Source: Dyadobacter subterraneus
Lineage (GTDB): Bacteria; Bacteroidota; Bacteroidia; Cytophagales; Spirosomataceae
DNA: 64,000 nucleotides
Direction: 5' to 3'
Assembly: GCF_015221875.1 (NCBI RefSeq)
Contig: NZ_JACYGY010000001.1
Location: 124,001-188,000 of the forward strand
Both the position numbers and the translations under genes were made by a program. The stretch's first letter is position 1; each line of letters begins with the position of its first letter. Positions 1 to 8,179 of the stretch are shown one piece after another. Below the pieces are notes generated by a model, which worked only from the letters and a program-made list of their open reading frames with translations, did not search any database and had not been told where the DNA came from.

Positions 1-726
1 CCACGGTGTTGTTGTCCATGCCAAAATGCGCAGATCAACCAAACCTTCAACATCCGCAAAAACAGAATAGCTTTCTACCGCTTTTACCTTGAACATCGCC
101 ACAATCGTTGTGTCCTTCACATCTTTGTATGTGCCGGGCATGTTCAATTCATGTGAGGAAAGTCCGGTTCCAGCTGCCGGGGAATACGGTTGAATTGTGT
201 AACCTTTATAAAGTAAGCCTTTGTCGTATAGCTTTTTAAGCAAGCTCCAAAGACTTTCGATGTATTCGTTTTCGTAGGTTACGTATGGATTTTCCAGGTC
301 CACCCAATAACCCATTTTTTCCGTAAGATCATTCCATTGGTCAGTGAATTTCATGACCGTCTGGCGACATCTTTCGTTATATTCTTCTACTGAAATTGTT
401 TTGCCAATATCATCTTTGGTAATTCCAAGTTCTTTTTCAACCTGCAATTCAACCGGAAGTCCGTGCGTATCCCAGCCCCCTTTACGCTTTACCTGAAAGC
501 CCTGAAGGGTTTTGTAACGACAGAAAATATCCTTAATCGAACGCGCCATTACGTGGTGAATACCCGGCGTTCCGTTTGCTGAAGGTGGTCCTTCATAAAA
601 AGTAAAGGAAGGCGAACCCTCACGCGTGTCGATCGACGCTTCAAAAATTTTATTGTCTTTCCAAAATTTCAGTATATCATCACCAATCTGTGGATAACTG
701 AGGTTTTTATACTCTTTGTAGTTCAT
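1..726 (-). CDS. ileS: Isoleucyl-tRNA synthetase, N-terminal part (cut by window edge)
   Basis: Charges tRNA-Ile with isoleucine in the cytoplasm (class I synthetase). The reverse strand starts at 726 with MNYKEYKNLSYPQ and stays open to the edge. The nucleotide-binding signature is the variant GTPGIHHV after EGPPSANG, followed by RKGGWDTHGLPVE, typical of the Ile/Val/Leu group. The last visible residues, ILAWTTTPW, are the start of the CP1 editing domain. About 242 codons are visible of a usual ~1,100; the KMSKS loop and anticodon domain lie outside. A TAnnTTTG box lies upstream at 796-803. I am sure of the family. Confidence 0.96.
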   Translation of the reverse strand, partial: MNYKEYKNLSYPQIGDDILKFWKDNKIFEASIDTREGSPSFTFYEGPPSANGTPGIHHVMARSIKDIFCRYKTLQGFQVKRKGGWDTHGLPVELQVEKELGITKDDIGKTISVEEYNERCRQTVMKFTDQWNDLTEKMGYWVDLENPYVTYENEYIESLWSLLKKLYDKGLLYKGYTIQPYSPAAGTGLSSHELNMPGTYKDVKDTTIVAMFKVKAVESYSVFADVEGLVDLRILAWTTTPW

Positions 727-795
727 ATTGGCAGTTAGCTGTCAGCCTTATCGCTTTAAGCTTCGTTATTTGGCACTTTCCTAAATTTCAGACCG

Positions 796-803
796 CAAAT
801 TTA
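796..803 (-). promoter_or_regulatory. Probable ileS promoter -7 box
   Basis: The reverse strand reads TAAATTTG, a perfect match to the Bacteroidota -7 consensus TAnnTTTG, about 70 bases before the ileS start. No good -33 TTTG is visible at the usual distance, so only the -7 element is supported. Confidence 0.45.
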
Positions 804-1030
804 CGGATTTTTTGGGTGAAAGGGAAGGACGTGTAATAATGATTGCTGGCTGGATTTAATAACATTTTAAAATTAGGTAACAGAAATAGGAGATAAATAG
901 ATCATTGAGGAAAATCTTGTGATCAGCCAGGCGAAATCTAACCAATAAAAAATGGATATTTTGGGTAATTTTTCCTGGGAAGAGAAGTAATATCGGTCTT
1001 GATAACAGAATCAAAATACCCCTTTCAATA

Positions 1031-1054
1031 CTAGAAACCTAGATTTCTAGTATA
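1031..1054. promoter_or_regulatory. 24-bp palindrome upstream of carbonic anhydrase
   Basis: Perfect 9-base arms TACTAGAAA and TTTCTAGTA enclose a 6-base spacer. The element ends 32 bases before the carbonic anhydrase start and lacks a trailing T-run, so it fits a dimeric-regulator operator better than a terminator. The regulator is unknown. Confidence 0.5.
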
Positions 1055-1086
1055 TTGCCATGCGAAATACCAACCTTTAATATCAA

Positions 1087-1719
1087 ATGGAATTATATCA
1101 CCGACTTCTGGAAGCGAATAAAGACTGGGCAGTTAAAAAACTGGAACTGGATGAAAATTATTTTGACAGACTTTCCGCAGATCAAAAACCTGATTTTCTT
1201 TGGATAGGATGTTCTGATAGTCGTGTGCCTGCTGAGGAACTGACAGGTTCACGCCCTGGCGATATGTTTGTTCATAGAAATGTCGCAAATCTTGTTGTAA
1301 GTACGGACATGAATATGTTGAGCGTACTTCAATACGCTGTTGAAGTGTTAAAAGTGAGACATATTCTCGTTGTGGGCCATTACGGCTGTGGTGGTATAAA
1401 AGCTGCCATGACGCATCAGGATCTTGGTTTGATCAATAAATGGCTACGTAATATTAAAGATGTTTACCAGAAATATGCGCCCGAACTGAATGCGATTGAA
1501 GATGAAACTGATCGTACCAATCGATTGGTTGAATTAAATGTTGTAGAGCAGGTCAACAATCTTTTGAAAACAACCATTGTTCAGAAAGCATGGAATCGTG
1601 GACAGAATCTGCATTTGCATGGCTGGGTATTCGGGCTTAATAATGGAATTATCAAGCCAATCATTGACCTGCCGGCAGGCTCCGAAATTGCCGATATTTA
1701 CAGATATGATTTTGAATAA
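1087..1719 (+). CDS. Beta-class carbonic anhydrase
   Basis: Interconverts CO2 and bicarbonate in the cytoplasm. The 210-residue length is normal for the bacterial beta class. Zinc ligands and the catalytic dyad are in place: C42 and D44 in GCSDSR, H98 and C101 in GHYGCGG. It is a clear paralogue of the enzyme at 58811-59464, sharing long stretches such as FLWIGCSDSRVPA. Unlike that copy it has no transporter neighbour; it stands alone between a palindrome and a terminator, so it may be expressed under different conditions. That last point is inference. Confidence 0.96.
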   Translation: MELYHRLLEANKDWAVKKLELDENYFDRLSADQKPDFLWIGCSDSRVPAEELTGSRPGDMFVHRNVANLVVSTDMNMLSVLQYAVEVLKVRHILVVGHYGCGGIKAAMTHQDLGLINKWLRNIKDVYQKYAPELNAIEDETDRTNRLVELNVVEQVNNLLKTTIVQKAWNRGQNLHLHGWVFGLNNGIIKPIIDLPAGSEIADIYRYDFE

Positions 1720-1755
1720 AAAAATTGCGCAGTATGTGAATGCTGCGCAATTTTT
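1720..1755. terminator. Bidirectional terminator between carbonic anhydrase and GH16 gene
   Basis: Arms 1720-1732 and 1743-1755 form a 13-bp stem around a 10-base loop, with A/T ends on both sides. It lies between convergent genes and can serve both strands. Confidence 0.85.
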
Positions 1756-1774
1756 ATGTCAAGTCTGAAATTTT

Positions 1775-2596
1775 TTATTTTTGATAAACCCGAACGTAAT
1801 CAATTTCATAACGCGCAGGGAATTCTGTTTTGGATAGCTCTCCTCCATTATCACCTCCAATGGCCATTCCTATTAATATATAGTGCGGCTGGCGAAATCC
1901 ATTGGATTTTGGATCAATTATATTGAAGGTTTTATCCAAATCCTGCGTATTCATCAGCATGTTGTCAACATATAATTTGATGCTTTTTTCATCCCAATCC
2001 ATTCGCCAGATGTGAAATTTTGAAGACCACTCCGGATCCTTGAATGCTGATATAGGCTTTTTTACAGAATTCCAGGTTGCTTTCCATTTTTCTTTGGAAC
2101 CCCAGGCAACATTAGCAAGAAGCATATTACGATAGAATTCCATAATGTCAATTTCACCATTATCCGGCCATTCGCCTTCATTTCCCAGGGTCCAGAAAGC
2201 GGGCCATAAGCCGGAACGGATATCAATTTTCGCACGCATTTCAAAACGGCCATATTTGAAACTATGCATACCTTGCGTTATTAAACTGGCGGAAGTATAA
2301 TGAGCAGAAGCCCTTTCTTCCTTCCAGTTTTTGCTCCCGGCTACATAGTTGGGATTTTTTACTTCTTCTTTTCTACCTTCAATAATTAAAAACCCATCTT
2401 TACAAAAAGCATTATCTTCCTGATACCACTGATCTTCATGATTTCTTACAAATCCTTTTTCAGCTTTCCAGTTTTTGGGATCCGGCTTGCCGTCAACATT
2501 GAATTCGTCGGACCAGACCAGTTTTTCCTGTGCTTTTAAGGTATGTATAGAAATGAAAAAAAGTAATAACAATTTGATCGACCGGCTGATTTTCAT
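1775..2596 (-). CDS. Secreted GH16 family beta-glucanase/laminarinase-like enzyme
   Basis: Predicted to hydrolyse beta-1,3- or mixed-linked glucans outside the cytoplasm. A signal peptide occupies about residues 1-22 (ends LKAQ). The GH16 catalytic motif is intact: E148 (nucleophile), D150 and E153 (acid/base) in NGEIDIMEF, preceded by the GLWPAFWTLG strand. The 273-residue length fits a single-domain enzyme without binding modules. It follows the membrane protein gene at 2605-3807 by 8 bases, so the two are probably co-transcribed. Exact substrate (laminarin, agarose, xyloglucan) cannot be told by eye. Confidence 0.93.
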   Translation of the reverse strand: MKISRSIKLLLLFFISIHTLKAQEKLVWSDEFNVDGKPDPKNWKAEKGFVRNHEDQWYQEDNAFCKDGFLIIEGRKEEVKNPNYVAGSKNWKEERASAHYTSASLITQGMHSFKYGRFEMRAKIDIRSGLWPAFWTLGNEGEWPDNGEIDIMEFYRNMLLANVAWGSKEKWKATWNSVKKPISAFKDPEWSSKFHIWRMDWDEKSIKLYVDNMLMNTQDLDKTFNIIDPKSNGFRQPHYILIGMAIGGDNGGELSKTEFPARYEIDYVRVYQK

Positions 2597-2604
2597 GATT
2601 TCAA

Positions 2605-3807
2605 TTAATTAAACAGATTCCAGTGAAAAAGTCTGTCAAGGCCCATAATTACCCGAAGTGGTAATGGTTCAAGCCAAATTATCCTGTTGTAACCCATGGT
2701 AAAAACAAGCGGGTGTAAAACACAGATAAATGCCATGAAAAAGAAGATGATCCGGATTGATTTCAATGAGGCGTTTTTAAAAAGTACAAAAACGGACATT
2801 AATAAAAAGGGGAAACCATAAGACAAAGCTCTGTCGATATCATGCACATAAATTCCCGTTGATGTCAAGACAACGAAACCGACGGAAAGGACAAAAAGTA
2901 AGGCGTATTTTTTTGTTAAAAACAAGGCTAGAAAAGCCGCGCCGAGCAGCAGCCACATACCTTCAAAAACACTCCAGAGACTACTGCCCAAACCATAACG
3001 ATTACCGTCCTGCAACAGGATAGGAGCCCAATTGTAAGTATACCGATGATCCGGAAAATAGGTTTTTCCAATATATATGCGAATGGTAAAATAGATAATC
3101 CAGCTCAGCCAGACCACCCAACCTCGTCCGGCAAAAGCATTTTTGATCAAAGACCATAATTTGAAATCACCGGTCTCATAAGCCTTGTTGAGCATCCACC
3201 ACAGCAAAACATAGCCTCCGGCAATCACTGCACGTTCATCCGTAAAAAAAGCCGCCAGCATTAGAAAGAAAACGGCGGCGTGTTTACGCGTCAACAAAGC
3301 ATTCAACAGGAAAAAATATGCAAATGTGTCACCATAACCATGAATATCTGCATAGGGCCAGACACCGATAAAAATGTTGGAAAGAGATAAGATGAACAGG
3401 CAGGTTGTTACTTTATCATTTGAAACCGAGAATACATATTTTGCAATCTGGTTAATAAAAGCAATACCAATAAGACCCTGGAAAAGTAAAATTAAAACAA
3501 CATTATGACGGGTTACATAAGAAAGAAAAGGAAGTGTCCATCTGTAAATCATAGCATCCCGTCGCACATATACGCCGTAGCCAATGTCGGTTGGATGTAA
3601 CAGATTGTCGGCCTGATTTGCTATAAAAGTCCAGGCATCCAGATTGCCGGTATGATTCAAATGATTCCATAAAACGGTGTATGGAGGGAATGCCAGAAAA
3701 ATTGAGAGGGCGACGCAGAATAAGGTCAGCATTAAAATCCATTGTCTGGATCGCAATTTTAACTCAATCCACCCAATAAGCGAATGGTAAAAATTTTCAA
3801 AAAGCAT
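2605..3807 (-). CDS. Polytopic membrane protein of unknown function
   Basis: A 400-residue inner-membrane protein with roughly nine or ten hydrophobic helices beginning near residue 27. A hydrophilic loop follows helix 1 (about residues 48-90), and FTDERAV sits in a mid-protein loop. The architecture resembles uncharacterised glycosyltransferase-C-like or O-antigen-type membrane proteins, but no defining motif is recognised. It lies 8 bases upstream of the GH16 gene, so a role linked to surface polysaccharide is possible but unproven. Confidence 0.8.
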   Translation of the reverse strand: MLFENFYHSLIGWIELKLRSRQWILMLTLFCVALSIFLAFPPYTVLWNHLNHTGNLDAWTFIANQADNLLHPTDIGYGVYVRRDAMIYRWTLPFLSYVTRHNVVLILLFQGLIGIAFINQIAKYVFSVSNDKVTTCLFILSLSNIFIGVWPYADIHGYGDTFAYFFLLNALLTRKHAAVFFLMLAAFFTDERAVIAGGYVLLWWMLNKAYETGDFKLWSLIKNAFAGRGWVVWLSWIIYFTIRIYIGKTYFPDHRYTYNWAPILLQDGNRYGLGSSLWSVFEGMWLLLGAAFLALFLTKKYALLFVLSVGFVVLTSTGIYVHDIDRALSYGFPFLLMSVFVLFKNASLKSIRIIFFFMAFICVLHPLVFTMGYNRIIWLEPLPLRVIMGLDRLFHWNLFN

Positions 3808-3999
3808 GGCTAAATATTTATAGGTACTAACGGAAAGTAGTACGCTAAGATAAAATAGTTACAAGTTCATTTCCAAAAAGATTGGACATGATCAGTCCAT
3901 AATTTGCTTTAATGTTGTTCTTTAGACTTTTAATTTATTTAACGGCCAAATCTTGTTATCTGTAATAAGATTTTGTTAATATATATTGTTTAAACCATA

Positions 4000-5007
4000 A
4001 TGAAGAAGATTATTGATATTGCGGGGAAGGCCGGGCTGGATGGTTTTTTACTTGCACTGATAAGCATGATTGGGCTGGCGTATATTTATCCTTATCCTGG
4101 CATGAAAAGCAGTCCGGTGCCTTTGGGAGAAATCGCGACTTATGGCGTTTCTGTTATTTTCTTCTTTTATGGTTTAAGATTAAGCCCTGAAAAACTTAAA
4201 GCAGGTTTGACAAACTGGCGTCTGCATACGATGATCCACTTTTCAACATTTGTACTTTTTCCACTTCTCGCACTTGTAGTTCGTCCGCTTTTCAAAGGCT
4301 CAGAAAATGAAATGTTGTGGTTGTCTATATTTTTTCTGACCACTTTGCCATCTACTGTGTCATCATCCGTCGTTATGGTTTCTATTGCAAACGGAAATAT
4401 TCCTGCTGCGATTTTCAATGCCAGTATTTCAAGTTTGATGGGCGTTTTTATAACACCGCTCTGGATGGGACTTGTGCTGGACAATGCATCCGGGGAATAT
4501 GATTTGCTGGGAGTAGTCGGAAAGTTGTCTTTGCAAGTAATACTACCTGTTGGATTGGGTATATTGATGAACAAATCATGGGGCGCTTTTGCGGAAAAGT
4601 ACAAAAGTAAAATCCGTTATTTCGACCAGTTTACAATATTACTGATCGTTTACACATCTTTTTGCGAATCCTTTGGTGAGCATTTATTTAGTGGATTTGA
4701 AATTCGTGATATCGTATTGCTGGGAGCGGGAATGATTGCTTTATTTTTTGCCATCTATCTGCTGTTGAGCTTTTTTAGTCGATTATTACATTTTAGTAGG
4801 GAAGATGAAATAACAGCAGTATTTTGTGGTTCAAAAAAATCCCTGATTCAGGGAGCAGTTATGTCAAAAGTTCTGTTTTCGGGAGCATCTTATGCGGGTG
4901 TAATGTTGTTGCCAATTATGTTATATCATGCTTTGCAACTCATTGCTGCCAGTGTTTTGGCGCAGAGAATGGCAAGAAAGAATTTGGAAATCGCGGATTC
5001 GGAATAG
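4000..5007 (+). CDS. SBF-type (bile acid:sodium symporter-like) transporter
   Basis: A 335-residue membrane protein with about ten hydrophobic segments, matching the SBF-like (YfeH/PF13593) family, sodium-coupled uptake carriers of organic anions. Supporting segments are FFFYGLRLSPEKL near the N-terminus and the polar TTLPSTVSSSVVMVSIANGN region, which resembles the crossover motif of the BART superfamily. Near the C-terminus, CGSKKSLIQGAVMSKVLF matches the second repeat. It is followed 47 bases later by a DUF4230 gene on the same strand. Substrate unknown. Confidence 0.85.
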   Translation: MKKIIDIAGKAGLDGFLLALISMIGLAYIYPYPGMKSSPVPLGEIATYGVSVIFFFYGLRLSPEKLKAGLTNWRLHTMIHFSTFVLFPLLALVVRPLFKGSENEMLWLSIFFLTTLPSTVSSSVVMVSIANGNIPAAIFNASISSLMGVFITPLWMGLVLDNASGEYDLLGVVGKLSLQVILPVGLGILMNKSWGAFAEKYKSKIRYFDQFTILLIVYTSFCESFGEHLFSGFEIRDIVLLGAGMIALFFAIYLLLSFFSRLLHFSREDEITAVFCGSKKSLIQGAVMSKVLFSGASYAGVMLLPIMLYHALQLIAASVLAQRMARKNLEIADSE

Positions 5008-5054
5008 CCGGAATTTTTCTGACAAATTGATACTTTTAACAAAAACAGATTACT

Positions 5055-5678
5055 ATGCGATTGATTCCGTTCATCTTACGTCTGATTTTATTTATACTTA
5101 TTCTGGTAGGATTAAAGTCGATGTGGGATAATTTCAGTTCAGGGAACTGGATTCCGGATTGGGTTTCAGGAAAAAATAAAACAGAAACAGTTCATACTTT
5201 GGTGTTGCAGGAAATGAGCGCGATGGGAAAACTTGAACTGGTAAAATACAATTTTAAAGATGTGGTGGAACAGGAAGTTGTCAAAACCTGGCTTCCCAAT
5301 GCAAAAGCAGTGCTGATTGTGCAGGGAGAGGCAATTGGCTGTGTCGATTTAACCAAAATCCAGATAGCAGATATTACCTCGGAGCAAGAAACGCTGGTTG
5401 TCCATATGCCAGAACCGGAGTTATGTGTTTTCAAAATTGACCATGAACATTCCAAAGTTTATAACACAGAATACGCTTTTATGGAGGAGGGGAAACTGGT
5501 AAATGAAGCATATTTACAGGCCGAAAAACAAATTCAAAAATCGGCTTTGGATATGGGAATTTTGGAACAAACAAAAGAAAATGCGACCAAAATATTAACG
5601 CCAATGCTTGAAAAAGCATCAGGTAAAAAGGTAATGCTGAAATTCCCGATGAATGCGAAAATAGATAAATTACGTTAA
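5055..5678 (+). CDS. DUF4230 domain protein, membrane-anchored
   Basis: A 207-residue protein with one N-terminal transmembrane helix (about residues 5-22), then a predicted periplasmic domain matching DUF4230 as I recognise it (HTLVLQEMSAMGKLELVKY, a long amphipathic helix near residues 150-175, then a C-terminal strand). Function unknown in the family. It sits 13 bases before the glutamine-synthetase-like gene, so shared transcription is likely, but I see no functional link. Confidence 0.75.
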   Translation: MRLIPFILRLILFILILVGLKSMWDNFSSGNWIPDWVSGKNKTETVHTLVLQEMSAMGKLELVKYNFKDVVEQEVVKTWLPNAKAVLIVQGEAIGCVDLTKIQIADITSEQETLVVHMPEPELCVFKIDHEHSKVYNTEYAFMEEGKLVNEAYLQAEKQIQKSALDMGILEQTKENATKILTPMLEKASGKKVMLKFPMNAKIDKLR

Positions 5679-5691
5679 TCATATCATTCCT

Positions 5692-7071
5692 ATGCCCGTT
5701 AAAGGATTTCTGACCCAGGAAGATTTTCAAAATAAAGTTAAGCTTGAAGAAATTGAAACCGTAATCGTAGCCTTCACTGATCATTACGGAAGGTTAATGG
5801 GAAAACGGGTGGATGCCGATTATTTCATAGATAGTGTTCTTGATTCTGGCACGCATGGCTGTGATTATTTGCTGACAACCGATATGGAAATGGAACCTGT
5901 TCCGGGTTATACTTATGCAAACTGGGAGTTGGGTTATGGTGATTTTCATATGGTTCCTGATTTGTCAACGCTAAGAATGGCGGATTGGCTTGAAAAAACG
6001 GCACTAGTTATTTGTGATATTTTTGATGAAAAAACGCACGCACCTGTGCCTGTTGCCCCACGTTCGATCTTAAACAAGCAGCTTGAAAATGCCGCCGATT
6101 TTGGTGGATTGAAATGTTTTGCTGCATCGGAACTTGAATATTATCTTTTAGAAAATACTTATAAAGACGCGTTTCAAAAACATTATCAGGATCTGACACC
6201 AGCCGGATATTATTTGGAAGATTATCACATTCTGCAAGGAACGCGTAATGAAAAATATACATCCACAGTCCGCCGACATTTGAAAAATTCCGGTGTTCCA
6301 ATTGAAACCTCAAAAGGGGAATGGGGACTTGGGCAGCATGAATTAAATGTACGTTATGCTGAGGCGTTGCCTATGGCTGACAATCATGTTATTTACAAAC
6401 AATGCATGAAAGAAGTGGCCGATGCAATGGGTTTTTCTGTTACTTTCATGGCGAAATTTGCAACCGGACAAGCCGGTTCGAGCAGCCACATTCACATGAG
6501 TTTGTGGAAGGATGGTAAAAACGCTTTTGCCGGAGATCAGCAGTTTGGTCCGGTAAAAGGGTCAGATATTTTCCGCTGGTTTCTGGGTGGATGGATCAAA
6601 CATGTGCCGGATGTAATGCCTTTTTATGCGCCGACTGTCAATTCTTACAAAAGATTTGTAGATGGTTCCTGGGCACCAACCCGACTTGCATGGAGCTATG
6701 ACAACCGTACAGCCGGATTTCGGGTAGTAGGCCATGGAGCAAGTATGCGCATAGAATGCAGAATTCCGGGTGCAGATTGTAATCCATATCTCGCTTTTGC
6801 TGCTTCATTAGCATCAGGTTTGGCAGGAATAAAAAATAAAATTGAACCGCCGGAATGTTTCGTGGGGGACATTTATGCCGCAGCACATTTACCTCGTGTA
6901 CCATACACGTTGGCAGAAGCTACCACTCTTTTTGAGCATAGTGAATTTGCGAAGGAAAATTTTGGAGAAGATGTCGTTCAGCATTATTCGCATTTTTACA
7001 AAACCGAACAACGGGCGTATGATATGTCAGTGACGGATTGGGAGAGGAAGCGGTATTTTGAACGGATTTGA
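5692..7071 (+). CDS. Glutamine synthetase family ligase (non-canonical, PuuA/GlnA-like)
   Basis: ATP-dependent ligase of the glutamine synthetase fold, 459 residues. Family signatures are present: ASELEYYL (metal ligands), GQHELNVRYAEAL, the ATP-binding GSSSHIHMSLW, the substrate loop NSYKRFVDGSWAPTR, and RIECRIPGADCNPYLA. The N-terminal part (VIVAFTDHYGRLMGKRV) is typical of GS-like enzymes such as gamma-glutamylputrescine synthetase rather than of the housekeeping enzyme. With an SDR and an aldehyde dehydrogenase downstream, a role in gamma-glutamylation of an amine or amino alcohol before oxidation is plausible. Substrate is not determined by the sequence. Confidence 0.88.
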   Translation: MPVKGFLTQEDFQNKVKLEEIETVIVAFTDHYGRLMGKRVDADYFIDSVLDSGTHGCDYLLTTDMEMEPVPGYTYANWELGYGDFHMVPDLSTLRMADWLEKTALVICDIFDEKTHAPVPVAPRSILNKQLENAADFGGLKCFAASELEYYLLENTYKDAFQKHYQDLTPAGYYLEDYHILQGTRNEKYTSTVRRHLKNSGVPIETSKGEWGLGQHELNVRYAEALPMADNHVIYKQCMKEVADAMGFSVTFMAKFATGQAGSSSHIHMSLWKDGKNAFAGDQQFGPVKGSDIFRWFLGGWIKHVPDVMPFYAPTVNSYKRFVDGSWAPTRLAWSYDNRTAGFRVVGHGASMRIECRIPGADCNPYLAFAASLASGLAGIKNKIEPPECFVGDIYAAAHLPRVPYTLAEATTLFEHSEFAKENFGEDVVQHYSHFYKTEQRAYDMSVTDWERKRYFERI

Positions 7072-7090
7072 GGGGGATTTTGGACTGGGG

Positions 7091-7300
7091 CAGGAGGCTC
7101 CTAAGGAGCCTGGATTTTGCCAGAGGAAAATCGATTGCTATAAACAGGATGCTCCGATGGAGCGGGGTTTTGGAAAATAGAATTTCTGGAATTAGAATTA
7201 ATTTCTTAGATCAGGAATTATCCAGCCGCAGGGCGGCTTCCTGTTTATAGAAACAAATCATCACCGAGAAAAGATTCGGCTCCTTCGGAGCCTCCTGTGA
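7091..7300. repeat. Cluster of REP-like GC-rich palindromes
   Basis: The region between the GS-like gene and the SDR carries several short palindromes with a GCTCC...GGAGC core: 7095-7111, near 7151-7164, and 7278-7297. Arms TATAAACAGGA (7139-7149) and TCCTGTTTATA (7239-7249) face each other around the middle of the cluster. The pattern is that of REP/REPIN-type extragenic palindromes. No transposase lies nearby and no coding frame is convincing. Confidence 0.65.
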
Positions 7301-7375
7301 TTAACCATTATTATAAAAAACCAACTATACAAAAACTCAATTACTATAAAATTTAATCCCTTAATACATAACCCA

Positions 7376-8149
7376 ATGCGTTTAGAAAATAAAGTAGCCC
7401 TTATCACCGGAGGAAGTGGTGGAATTGGCCGTGAAACTGCTCTTTTGTTTGCCAAAGAAGGAGCTAAACTGGTAATTACAGATGTAAATGATGTTGCCGG
7501 ACAAGAAACGGCAGATATGATAACAGCCGAAGGCGGCGAAGCATTTTATCTTCATGCTGATGTTTCCAAGGCTGCTGATTGTGAAGCAATGGTAGCATTT
7601 ACCGAAGAAAAATTCGGGAAATTGAATATCATGTTCAACAACGCCGGTATTATGCATAGCGATGATGATAACGCGATGACGACCGAAGAATCCATCTGGG
7701 ATTTAACAATGAACATCAATGCTAAGGGTGTTTTTCTAGGTTGTAAATATGGAATTCCTGCACTTCAGCGTGCTGGCGGGGGTTCTATTATCAATACGGC
7801 TTCATTTGTAGCCATTTTGGGAGCTGCGACTCCGCAAGTTGCATATACAGCCAGTAAAGGTGCAGTTTTAGCTTTAACGAGAGAATTGGCAATCATTCAT
7901 GCACGGGAAAATATTCGTGTCAATGCACTTTGTCCGGGACCTCTGCGTACAGAATTGTTGATGAAGTTTTTGAATACAGAAGAGAAAAAACAACGTCGTC
8001 TGGTACATATTCCAATGGGACGTTTTGGTGAAGCGAAGGAAATGGCGTCGGCTGTTTTATTCCTTGCGTCTGACGAATCGTCGTTTGTTACAGGTACTGA
8101 TTTTCTGGTTGATGGTGGAATTACATCTGCTTACGTAACACCGTTATAA
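7376..8149 (+). CDS. Short-chain dehydrogenase/reductase (classical SDR)
   Basis: NAD(P)-dependent alcohol/ketone oxidoreductase, 257 residues, classical SDR length. The Rossmann motif is GGSGGIGRE, followed by FNNAGI. The catalytic Ser is in INTASF and the Tyr/Lys pair in YTASKGAV. The C-terminal GTDFLVDGG is typical. It is followed 30 bases later by an aldehyde dehydrogenase, suggesting sequential oxidation of an alcohol to an aldehyde to an acid. The gap to the upstream GS-like gene contains repeats, so it may have its own promoter. Confidence 0.93.
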   Translation: MRLENKVALITGGSGGIGRETALLFAKEGAKLVITDVNDVAGQETADMITAEGGEAFYLHADVSKAADCEAMVAFTEEKFGKLNIMFNNAGIMHSDDDNAMTTEESIWDLTMNINAKGVFLGCKYGIPALQRAGGGSIINTASFVAILGAATPQVAYTASKGAVLALTRELAIIHARENIRVNALCPGPLRTELLMKFLNTEEKKQRRLVHIPMGRFGEAKEMASAVLFLASDESSFVTGTDFLVDGGITSAYVTPL

Positions 8150-8179
8150 GGTTAAAAGAAGATCAAACTTTTTTGAATT

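Larger units (their letters stand above)
727..1086. other. Intergenic region between divergent ileS and carbonic anhydrase
   Basis: This 360-base gap holds the ileS promoter box and the palindrome at 1031-1054. I see no coding frame, RNA gene or mobile element in the rest. Confidence 0.6.

Noticed and set aside
4167..4604. 145-codon reverse-strand frame
   Set aside because: It lies antisense inside the SBF transporter gene and has no domain or start signal.
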